Assembly (NCBI RefSeq): GCF_003286085.1
Contig: NW_020825298.1
Location: 3,348,001 to 3,412,000, forward strand
Source: Drosophila persimilis
Lineage: Eukaryota; Arthropoda; Insecta; Diptera; Drosophilidae
Direction: 5' to 3'
Length of the DNA stretch: 64,000 bases
Shown here: one piece after another, positions 1 through 10,462 of the stretch
How positions within the stretch are numbered: position 1 is the stretch's first letter
Layout of the letters: each line of letters opens with the position of its first letter
Translations under genes and position numbers: made by a program
Notes under the pieces: generated by a model
The model's input: only the letters and a program-made list of their open reading frames with translations
Told to the model about the DNA's origin: nothing
The model's database searches: none

Positions 1-3000
1 TTCTGTTTTTGGTATTTTGGTCAATATCTTGCAAAAGTGTGCACTTAGAGAGTAACTTATCGTCAGAAGACTTACGTTTCCATTTTCACGTAATCACAGT
101 CCACCGTTCCTATATAAATTTATACAGGTTGCATCCCTAGGTATTCATATCTCTGATCTGCCACTTCCAGAGTTCTCTTGTTATGTTTTATTTGGTTATT
201 TATTTATCCAACTGTTTATCGCATTGTCTATGGCTATGACAAGAGCCTTCTGGCGGTTTACATAAAGTTGGACCTCATTTTTCAGTTTCTGCTTCTGTTT
301 TTAGTCCCACTGCCACAATGGATGTCATGGATGCCTGGTTTGGTCGGAAGGTCGGTTGCATCGTTGTCATTTGGATCTGCATGGAACATTAAATAAAAGA
401 GTAACAACAAAATGTTCTCTAGGCTAGAACGAAGCACAGGAATTTGGTTCGTTGTTGGGGTCTGATGATGAAACCTCTGTGACACAGCATTCGGTTGATG
501 TCAACGAGTACTCGTGTGCGGAGACCAATTGGTTTTTATTTAATTTTTGCACACACTTCACTGGATAGACCATGCCCCCCCCCACTGCTGCTTTGAATGC
601 GTATCGTATCTTCCACTTGATTTGTTTAGTTGTTAATTGGCTTTCATTGAATTGTCTCCCAATTTTCAATTATATAACATTTCTTTTGGCTCTTTTGTCT
701 TCGATTCGGTTGACAACAGAACCAAAAAGAAGAAATAAAGAGACGAAAATGGATACTTTATGACTTTTTCATTGAGAAGCTGTGGCTGCTGCGCCATTTG
801 GGGCATCTGAAGAAGCAATTCAAGTGTCGCCCTTTATTCGCCTCGCCCATTGCCTTTTTTCTATTAATTGTAGCTGATGCTGGCTGTGGTTGTTGTTGCT
901 GTTTTTGTAGGGCCCAAATTGACACATTTCTATGCTGGCAAATGGGATTACTAATTGTACAGATTCTCCATTGAATTGCCTGTGAAAAGTTCATTCATCA
1001 GAATGATTTATAGGTCGTTGTCCTCGGTGAAACATTGAACGTTAGCAGTGCTATATTATGGCTACAAGGCTTCAGGGTACGGCAGGTCATAGCAGGGTAC
1101 AGTTGCACCTTGAGAGGACTGTTGTTATCAAGCGAATATTGCCACAAGAATAGTTAGTACCCGAAACGAAACTCGATCTTAATCGATGCTTTTCAATTTG
1201 CAAATTCTACAGATTAGTTGTTAGCATCTTTTTCCTGTGATATTAATGCTATATTGTTGTTATTATAAATGAATAGGTGTGAATATTTACCACCTATAAA
1301 CAACATTATACGCAAGGGAAATTATCACCTCAGGATGTCAGGGATTTTAATATACATTTCTGGTTTTATCCGCTTTTGTCTTCTATTGCTTTTTTGCATG
1401 AGAAACTAGTTCAAAAGCTTCTACGATACAATTCTAATTCATATCTATTAGAACTCTGAGAGTCTAACTGAAAGACCATACGACACACCTTTTTCGTTTT
1501 CTTTGAGAAGAATCCGAGTAGTAGTCGATTGTGTACTTTTCTGGTATTGTTGAACTGTGACGCTCTCAGTAGTACTTCAGCGTCTTTGTATCCTGAATCT
1601 TTTAGCCCTACTACATGTACACGTAAATATTAAATAATTCAGCCTGAATCTTCTGAACACTCTTACAACAGTTGAAACCCCAAAAGACCCGAGCCCATTG
1701 ATTTTGATTGGTTTTCAAACCAAGGACATATATTTTATTTAATCAAAAATCAGTTGTTTCATAAATAAACATTATATTATTTTCAAATTAAGCTCGCATT
1801 AAATGAACTTAAGGCGTAAATCAAAGGCCAAATACATATTCAAGAGGACCCAAAAAGAGTAAGGAAAAGTATATGTATGTCAAAATATGTTATAGTTAGT
1901 TGAGTGTGTTCATATTTGTATATATATATATATATAATATTGTATTGTATTTTATACACACACACATATACGCTAGTAATGCATTTTAAATACTCTTCCG
2001 ATATATATGTATGTATATATGGTATATATATAATTTATTTTACGTTTATGTTTATCATATTCCATAGTACATATGTATGTATATTTGATTATTACCCAAA
2101 AACAGTCAGACAATTTCCGTTCAAATTAAATGTACGCATCTCCCCATATCGCCGGCAATCCTCCATTCGGTTCGGCATAGAATATTTAAAATATTTATGC
2201 CCTGAGCCACTTGTTTAATTTTGACAAATAGTTTGCATATTGTATACATATATATTTATAGCGGATATTTTGTATATCTGTTAGTATATATAGTTATTTA
2301 AAATCATCATCAAATGTCAATTTGATCGATCATCTTCGTCCTCGAGTCGGCGCCTATAAAAGTTCTGTTCAGTGTAGTTCGAGTGTACTGTAGTTCAAGT
2401 GTAGCGCAGTGCAAAGGGCGCTTATGTCTTCAAAAAATGTTCCAATTGTTAAATTAAAGCAGTTTAATGGACAATTGTCGCATCTGAGCTCGATTAAAGT
2501 TGCCTGCCTCCGTTATCGTTATCGTTCTCGTTAACGTTATTTGTAGCGTTCGCTTCTCGTCGCCTCAATTCTCTTATATTTTTGTACTACTAGTCCGGGA
2601 AGCCTCTAGTTTGATAAGTATTACACACACGTAGATACTGATAGTTTCGGTTTCGCTATAGTTTTAGTTATAGTATTCATTGTACATTAAGTTGCCATAG
2701 ACATCGACATCCACATGGATTAAGAGTGGGGTTAGGATTAGGTTTACTTAAGTTCGGTTAGTTTTAGTTGATGTAAAACCCTGTGTCCAGCGCCTTATAA
2801 AACATTGATTTGATTATGTTTTGTCGACACACACCGTATTCGTGTCAATAGTTTAATTGTTAGTTGGTTTAAAATTGAAATTCTACAAAGAAATTGCACA
2901 CGAGGTTGACCTTGGCTCTATCTCATTACTAATTGAGTTTTGGATATTTTGTTGTTTGTTGGTTTTCAATATTTTCTATAAATGTTCAAAGGGAAATATG

Positions 3001-3039
3001 TACCACTATAGTCTATCGATGCATCCGTTCTCCCACTCT
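1..3039. other. AT-rich stretch without a supported gene
   Basis: No reading frame here looks coding: all are short and of biased, non-protein-like composition. The stretch contains a short TA microsatellite near 1919-1936 and several TATA/TTTATT strings. The part just left of 3040 is probably the 3' untranslated region of the minus-strand prohormone-like gene, whose stop codon is at 3040. A TTTATT (AATAAA on the minus strand) near 2034 could be its poly(A) signal. A TATAAA at 2355-2360 followed by TCAGT is visible on the plus strand, but the spacing is too short for a normal core promoter and no plus-strand gene follows. Confidence 0.5.
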
Positions 3040-6000
3040 CTAGAAGTACTTCTCGCCATTGTAGCTGGAGCCGCGCTCGGCCACCGGTTCATTCATGAAT
3101 TGGCTTTGGCTAATAGATCGCTTCTTCTTGGACACCATGTACCGCTGCTTAGATGAACCAAATCCTGGAAAAGTTAAAAAAAAATACTCTAGATTTCACT
3201 CTCTCATTCCTGAGATTCCTTTTGACTGAGACTTACGGCTGTTGACTCCGCTGTACTTGTGTTGGCGTGGCACATACTCGTACTGGGGCATCGCTTGGTT
3301 CTGGTTCTCCAGGGGCATGTAGTAGTCCATCATGCCGGGCTGTTGTTGCTGTACAGGGGCATCGAGCCATGTGCCTGCTGGCACATAGTCCATATCATCG
3401 GAGGCAATCATTGGCACTGGTCCAGCGCTCTCCACATCGCTCTCCTTGCGCGCACGTTCTCCGGCCTCGACTAGGGCCACCAGAGCTAACATATCAGCGG
3501 GATTCAGTTTGGTGGTGTCTCGTTTAAGTCTGGATTTTGGGAGAAATATTCAAAGAAATCTTAGAAGGTTCATAATATCCACTTAACGTTTCTCTGTTCA
3601 GTGCTGCCAATTTAACAGAGTTCGTTCAAAACACTTATAGTCTAATTCTTATCCCAATAATCAATAACTTGGGCTTACCGCATATCATTGAAACGACGAT
3701 ATTTGCTCAGGTTTATGTTGTCGTTGCTGAGACCGCTGCCAGTGCCAGTGCTGCCCTGCATGCTACCGCCAGTGCTGCCCATGTTGTAAAAGAGGCCACC
3801 ACGCTTGTTCCTGTCATCCAGATTGTAGTTGCGATTGGCATAGGTCAGTGGAACGGACAGGGGAATGCTCTCCAGATAGGCCTCGGCATTCAGCAGATTC
3901 TGGAGATTGTCATAGGCCTTGTTCCGGCCAATCGATCCGCCCACTACAGAACATAAACCTATTGAAGATTGAATCCTATGGATGAAGCCTCGGTATCACT
4001 CACCTCGTCGATCTGGGACATAGTCATCGAGATCCTGCAGATCCCTTTCGCCATAGCTGACGGGCACTGCTGTGTCGTACTCATCCGCCCACACACCGTT
4101 GGGCACATCGCTGCCATAGTCATTGGGGGCCATGTACGGATTATAATCGTAGTTGATGCCCCGCTTGCGCATCGTGGAGCTGGCCACCGCCTCCTCCAAT
4201 GCGGTGGGTTCCTCCTGCACCTGCTGCTGGCTGTTTTGGGCGGCTGCGGCAACAGCGGCCAGGATCTCATCATTGCTGGGCAATGCATAGATGCCGGATG
4301 GACCCTTCTCCAGCTGCTGCTGCTGCTGCTGCTGGTTGCTGAGGATTTTGTTGGAGCTCCTAGCTGGCGGCGAATTGCTGAACGAAGATGGCACAATTTC
4401 CGGACTTGACTTTTTGTTGGCCGTTGGCACCATGGCCTTGGCTGAGGTATCCTCTGACCGTTTCGCTGGGGAATAGGAATAGAAAGGCAAATTGAAATTT
4501 TCCATTGCCTGCTTTTTGGGGCAATGGGCAAAGTACTATTCCCATTTGGTTGATTCAATAAATTTCGCACCCCAACCAAAGAGACCGACCGCAGAAACCA
4601 ATTAGCCGCAGTCCGGCAACGAGTTCCATAATTGTTTTATACACTCGAGCATTTTTCTCCGCTCACGCTAATTGCTATTAACGCCCTGACAGGACAGCCT
4701 GGTTTATGTAATTCCAATGGCAACCCACAGCCACAGATGAGGGGATTACGCATACCGTGCCCCTTCTAGAACTGAACGGCAAGCCCTTGGCCTTATTATT
4801 TTACGTCTAATCATATTTGTGAGCCCCCATGCAAAGAGATTGGTTCCGTTCCTTACGCAACAGTTGGCCTGCTAATTGGTTCCATTCCGCGCTTAGCAGG
4901 AGAGGAGATGGAGCTGATATTAGATCTGAAGATGATAATCAAGCGACGGCTGCCGGCAATTAAGCTTTAGTTAGCACTTGACATGCTCTTGGCCAGCTGC
5001 TGGACATGAGCCCTCCACATGTACTCACTCTCCACCTCTACGGCCAATCTGGTCCAGCTTTGGCGTGACTCAAGCTTGTTGGCATGCCACAGTACGGGGG
5101 GATTCACATTTACGTACTTGAAAGGTTTCGTAAATAGGCTGCACACCTGCCCCAGAATGTCATACGAGTATAGACGGATATTTATGGAGGGATTTTCATG
5201 ATGGTTTCTCATTTTCCGATAACAACAGTCGCCCATGTACTTTGCGCCCACGATTATCGAGGAAAGATAAGAGTTGGAGACCTAAATGGCTATGATTTAT
5301 ACACGATATATCCCTGATGAATGTGTTATTAGCTGGTGCCAAGTGACTGGACGAGGCACACACATCAAGTGGTAACAGTTTCGATTAGATTAGAATCGAA
5401 TGAAAGGGGTGAGAACAAAAGTTTCCCATGAGCATTAACCTACTATATTCATATGAATTTTGATGAGTAGCTCTGGAGCTAAGTGCAATATTTAATACAA
5501 AACCCTCTTGAAAAGAAAATCAAGTATACGTAAAAGTCTGTATTCGTCTAAGGGGCATATTTGACATTTAGAAATTAGCTTGTAATAAGAGATCCCTCAA
5601 AAGAAAACACCACACCAGCGACTCTATGAAATTCTAGCTGTCCTTGTTAAAGTATTCCTTGTAATGCTTTGTGGATTACCCCGTAACCCAGTTTGCAATT
5701 CCCCGGAGTCCTTAGCGACCAATTCCCAGAAACTCTTGGATAAATGATTCCAAGAATCCGCAGTCATTTCACAGCAACAATTTCTGTGTTTTTGTTGGTG
5801 TTAAATATGTGGCCACACAGCAAAAGTCGTGTTCTGTTCTCTGGTGGCCTGCAGTGGGGTGGGCGAGAGTGGGGGTGGGGTTGGGGTTGGGTGTTAGAGT
5901 GTTCCCATAAATAAATAAAAAAAAGTAGAAAACAGGCAACAAAAATGGGTGGCTCTGGCTCTGGCTCTGGCTGTGGCTCTGACGTTTGCTGACGTCGTCC

Positions 6001-9000
6001 TCGTTCGCATCTCGTCACTGTCCTTCAGGTTCTGGGTACTTGTATAGCTCTAGATTCTCGAGACGTGCAGAGCGCCAGGTTCTCGGGACTTGAAAGGCTC
6101 CTGCCGTCCTGTCCTACCCTGTCCTTGTCGAGACTCGGGCTAACATGAAAATGTTCACCGAACTGTAAAAATATCAACAAGTTGTTTGCTTTTCCCCCTT
6201 AACAAAACACACATGCGCACGCACACAGGGCGCTGAGATTATGAAAAGAATGGGTGTGGGTGTGGGTGGACTTTGATGGCTTGGGTGTTGGCCTCTGGTG
6301 CTGGTGCTCGGGCTGCTCCTCATTCTGGTTACAGCAGCTGTTCAGAGTTGGTGCCGCCACAGCCACAGCCAGAGCCAGAGCCAAAGACAGCGCAACATGA
6401 ACATGAACACAATTAACGCCATGGCTAAGTGCGTTGGCAGCCTTGGGGGGAGCTGGCTCCTGCTTCTGCTCCTGCCCCATATCCTATTGTTTAAGCTCCT
6501 GCTGCTGTCCCGGCCCCCAGCACTCACAGAAATAACTTAATAACCATCGGCATATGGAACAATTTGTGCCACGAAAATGGAAATGCGATTGGGACGCTGG
6601 GCCCCTAATAGGAGTTTGCGGTCTTGCTCCACTCTTAAGGATAGAAAGCCGGGATTGGTTCCCTGATCTGAATATTTTTATCGAATGGTCCTTTAATGGT
6701 TGACGGACAGCCCAGCGCTCAGTGAAGCCAGTGTGCTTTTATAAATATTTAATATACACACTTGACTGCTGTCGCTGTCCCTGTCCCTGTCCCTGCTGCT
6801 GGCTGTCGTTGCTGGTGCGTAAATTAAATGCAGAAAATGTGATTCGGGTGGACATCATTCTGTTTAAAATTTTAAAACGTGGGGATATTCCAACGACAAA
6901 AATTAAATGAAGGAAAGAAAGAAATTTTGGGCTTGCTCAATATGCTAACATTTGGTTGCGATCTACATATATAAAATAAGTATTAAATACTTTAATACAT
7001 TAAAAGCATCGATGTCAAAATTCGAATAAAATATCTTGTAACAATGAATATCGCTAAAAGTAGGGAATATTTTCAACTAAATAAATCGAATATACATATG
7101 ACTACTTTCACGTACAATGGTTACAGATACTCCGTCGAGTTCGTAAGATATATAAAAAAAACCTGCGTAAACCCCTAAAATCATTCAGCATAGACTTGAA
7201 AGACTTACTATGCATAACTCTTCAATTTATACACCCCCTTCATATATCTAGGTCCACCCTAAGACTAAACACCATCTATAATATATATATTGTTGGCTGT
7301 TTTTTGACATTTTGATGTGGCGGCTGCCTTTTGGCTCGAGGCGATTGACATTTAAGCCCAGCACCCACTCGGCCTTTGTGCGGTTTTTGGCCGGTAACGA
7401 ACGTGTTGCATCCCGAAATTGGCTAAGCAAAAATAAAGAACGAAAGACTTAACAGCTTGAGAGATGGAAAAATGTAAGGCTCCCCTGCGCTGCGGTGTGG
7501 TTTGATGGAGGTGGAGGAGGAGCTTGGGCTTAAGATGTGGTGAAAGAGGATGCCAGGCGAAAGGCGCCAGGCTCGCAGAAGAGGGAGCCAGGGAGCAAGG
7601 AGACAGAGAGAGAGAGAGAGTGAGAGTGAGAGGCAGCTGAAAACTTTTGCTTAACTCGATGTCTAAAAATAGAAATGAAATCGCGCGCACGTACGCACAC
7701 ACTTGCACAAGGAGAAGGGCAAGCACACACACAAACACACCCAAACACCCACGCACATGCATGATATACATCTACGTATGGCCCAGTGTGTGTGTGTGTG
7801 TGTGTGTGTGCACAAAGGAGGCTGGCCGCCATTTTGTATGGCGAACGCCTACGCGATGTTTAACGGCGCTATAGGTACTCTCGTAATGTACATGTGTACA
7901 GTGGTCGACATAAGTCCACCTGCGACTGATTTTTCTAATATTTCTAGAGCAGTTTGGTGTTCTGTTGAAGACATACTAAAATCGGTATTACAGTACTGGG
8001 ATACTATAGCAGGAGGATAATATAATGAATCTCCATATCCCTTTATTACATAACAACATTTTGGGTCGTCATCGGCGCGATCTAGTGAAGCGAGTGAGCC
8101 GGGGGTTGGTGTACGAGCGAAGCTCTCGAGTCGGCCTAGATCATTATTTTTTCTTTGCAGTATAGAAGGTTAAACTAGTATGATGAGAATATTACTATAC
8201 ATCATATATAAGGTAGTCAGACCAACAAATCTTTAAAATTTTAAGTTTTTAGATTGCAGAAATATAATTGGAATCACAATATTTTATCATATAATTAGCT
8301 GATAAAAGCATTTTCCGCCATGGAAACCTGCCTACGATTATCTTCTATCTGTAATATGTATATTACGTCTCGTCTGCACACTTCTGTTGGCCAGTGTACA
8401 CTGTGCATAAGTATGTGTGTACGTAGCGATAGTAATGATTCACTAAGCCAGCGCAAAAGACAACAACAGCAAGGACAACCGCAGAATGGAAATTTGTGAA
8501 AACAAGCAGAAAGTGAGAGAGTAGGTGTGGAAGAGTATGTGGGAGGGAGAGCCAGAGACAGCGCCAGAGCGACAGCTGGCAAAGGCAGAAAACACCTACG
8601 CAATTTCCTGGCGCAAAAGCTAAGCGGGAAATGGGAAATGGAAAATGCTAAATGAGATGAGCCCCGAAGATGGGGGGCACTCAAGCGGATGCCAGCCTCT
8701 CATTCTCAGTCGAACTTCCATCTCCCACCTAAGCCCTTGTGGGCGTTGAGACAAGAGCAGATCTGGCCCTGGGCCTGGTCCTGGTCCTGGGCTCTGTCCT
8801 CTGGTCTCTGTTGCCGTATGGCGACGGCCAGTGAGCATTTTAGAAAACTTGAATTTTTCAATGACCTTTAGCATTAAAAGGGAGTGTTCTGGCGAGAGCA
8901 TGGGCGGATCTGAGAGCTGAGAGCTCCACCCAGCCACAAGACATCCACGCGCAACCATTGAAAAACTGAAACTGAACTTTGGCACTCACCTGCTGCCGGC

Positions 9001-9203
9001 TGTTGCTGTTCCTGCTGCTGCTGTTCCAGCTGCTGGAGTTGGAGCTTGTTGTTGGCATTGGTGGAGAGTTCCGTGTTCCTGGCCAGCACAGAGGCTGGCA
9101 CCGCCATCACCTGACCCAGGATCAGCGGGCTCAGGACCAGCATTAGCATCATCAGCATCTGGCTATTGCCTTCCAGCTTTCGCAATGAGATTGACAAACT
9201 CAT
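3040..9203 (-). CDS. Secreted prohormone-like precursor, 5 coding exons, 452 aa
   Basis: Coding exons, in minus-strand order, are 9203-8990, 4465-4004, 3943-3679, 3529-3237 and 3164-3040. All junctions have GT/AG ends and the phases add up to 453 codons. The N-terminus is a signal peptide: a hydrophobic run at about residues 16-34, LVLSPLILGQVMA, is the core. Translation may start at Met1 or at Met16. The rest is hydrophilic and rich in Gln and Asn, with many dibasic or polybasic sites: KR 73-74 (created at the first splice junction), KK 88-89, RKR 171-173, RR 224-225, RNKR 270-273, RR 308-309, LKR 315-317 and KKKR 424-427. This is the pattern of a neuropeptide or granin-type prohormone cut by furin or PC2. 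No domain follows the signal peptide and there is no membrane segment at the C-terminus. I do not recognise the family and cannot say which peptides are active. The segment after LKR 317 has a conserved-looking helical stretch, ADMLALVALVEAGERARKE. The first intron (4466-8989) is long, as is common in neuropeptide genes. Splicing and secretion are well supported; the role is inference. Confidence 0.8.
4967..5236 (-). CDS. Unidentified small ORF nested in the prohormone intron, 89 aa
   Basis: From the ATG at 5236 to the stop at 4967 the frame encodes 89 residues of balanced, globular composition (Trp, Cys, Tyr and charged residues evenly spread), unlike the repeat-derived frames around it. It starts MGDCC, which could be N-myristoylated and palmitoylated. 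The same frame stays open upstream to a possible splice acceptor (TTTAG just above 5280), so it may instead be the last exon of a spliced gene. Alternatively, a TATAAA on the minus strand at 5301-5296 could make it a single-exon gene. The C-terminal half, with P-x-LWH followed by SWxxLAVEVE, faintly resembles a MADF-type DNA-binding domain, but this is too weak to use as a call. It lies on the same strand as the host gene, so it could also be an alternative exon of that gene. Function unknown. Confidence 0.4.
   Translation of the reverse strand: MGDCCYRKMRNHHENPSINIRLYSYDILGQVCSLFTKPFKYVNVNPPVLWHANKLESRQSWTRLAVEVESEYMWRAHVQQLAKSMSSAN
7786..7810. repeat. GT dinucleotide microsatellite
   Basis: About twelve GT units in a row within the first intron of the prohormone-like gene. 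It is preceded by a stretch rich in CA-containing words (7690-7755). Confidence 0.9.
7898..7925. mobile_element. Possible end of a Tc1/mariner-like element
   Basis: A TA dinucleotide is followed by CAGTGGTCGACATAAGTCC. This resembles the TA-CAGT start of Tc1/mariner inverted repeats. I found no matching inverted copy downstream and no transposase frame, so at best it is a truncated remnant. Confidence 0.25.
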
Positions 9204-10462
9204 GTTTCAGGTAGGAACTGGTCTAATGGAAAGCACTTTACTGGCAACAACAGGACTACGCGTCCTCTGTGTCCCAATTTGAATTGAATCTGCGGGCTAT
9301 GATAGGTGGGAGGCCGACTCCTTTCGACTCCTTGTCCGGGTTGAGGGCTTGGGGCTGCTGAGCTTCTGAGCTGTGCTGAGGTTCGCGCACTTCCACTGTT
9401 CTGAATGAACTGACGTCCCAGCGCCGCAGTGCAACAGTTTTTAACGTACTGGCCCCAATTCCGATTTGCAGCCCCAGCTCCGGCCCCCTTCTGTGCCGCC
9501 GCACCGCTGTCTGCACAGTACCTACGTCACTCTCATTGATAAGTTTTGTGGCCGCAACAGCAGCAGCAGCAGCGGTGGTGACGGCCCTCGAACCAGCCAA
9601 CAGGCGGTCCACAGGCATGCCAGGGCATGGGCAGGGCTCCGGCTTCCTGCTCCAATGCCTGATTACGTAGTTCTTTCGTTCGGGTCCCAATCCGCATGCG
9701 CCGTGTCTGCACATAGCTGCGTCGCTGCTTGGCCACTGCTCCTCGAGTTAACAGAGAAGTCTATATAGTGTATGCGTTCATATATTTATGTAGGAGACAT
9801 TCTCTATAACAGTCAGAGCGTAACCGTGCGTTTCATGAATATCCATACGCTATATTATGAAGTATTTCTGTTATTGCACTTTTCCTTATGCGCCACGCAT
9901 GTCAGCTGTGCTGACATAGCACGGATCAGCACTTTCGGATGAGCGAAATATTCAATATTGTCCTCGTATTCGAATGCGAGAAAAAGGAACGACAGGGATG
10001 TAAATGCTCGATGAGCTCAGACGTATATTTTCGTTATCTTGTTGGATTTTTTTCTGCTCTACTATAGAGCTGTTCGCTATAGAGTATTACTTACACGGCA
10101 TTTGATGTGAAATAACTGTTTGAACCTCACACGTATCAAAAGATATGGGTCTGTGGATATATTTACAACTGAGCCTTTAGTTTCCATAAAGATAACATTT
10201 ATAATAAACAAGAATATAATTAAAAATATTTTGATGGTATCAGAAATCCGAAATGAAGCAATATAAGAATGTATGATCCCCTCCATTCGTCCCTATCCAT
10301 AAACAAAATTAAACACTCAGCACTTTGAATACATAAATGCTGGATCAGCGAAATTTAGTTGATTGCAAAGAACCACTAAACATGCCTAAAGTATATTTGT
10401 CAAGAGGTTCACTTTCAGTTAACGATAACCCAGCGGCAACAACGGTACCCAAAGCGGCGACG
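9204..10462. other. Intergenic region between the prohormone-like gene and Iris
   Basis: The two genes are divergent here. The left part (about 9204-9780) probably contains the 5' untranslated sequence and promoter of the minus-strand gene. A 19-bp palindrome lies at 9899-9917. The right part is AT-rich and must hold the Iris promoter. No LTR, polypurine tract or pol-like frame is visible beside Iris. Confidence 0.55.
9899..9917. repeat. Perfect 8-bp inverted repeat with 3-bp spacer
   Basis: ATGTCAGC, TGT, GCTGACAT. It lies in the divergent promoter region about 550 bp upstream of Iris. It could be a dimeric transcription-factor site or chance. Confidence 0.6.

Larger units (their letters stand above)
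4466..8989 (-). other. First intron of the prohormone-like gene
   Basis: The intron runs from a GTGAGT donor just below 8990 to a TTCCCCAG acceptor just above 4465 (minus strand). It carries one plausible nested coding exon (4967-5236, listed separately), a run of GGCTCTG-type repeats near 5948-5980, a GT microsatellite at 7786-7810 and a possible transposon end at 7898. The many other frames are low-complexity translations of simple repeats. I see nothing else that I can support. Confidence 0.6.

Noticed and set aside
2355..2373. TATAAA followed by TCAGT on the plus strand
   Set aside because: The TATA-to-initiator distance is only about 16 bp and no plus-strand coding exon follows.
3969..4409. 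146-codon plus-strand frame opposite the prohormone exon
   Set aside because: It is an antisense shadow of the second coding exon. Its poly-Leu/Cys run is the complement of the CAG repeat.
6199..6540. Overlapping frames rich in Leu, Ala or Gln in the prohormone intron
   Set aside because: They are translations of CA/CAGAGC repeats on both strands, with no protein-like composition.
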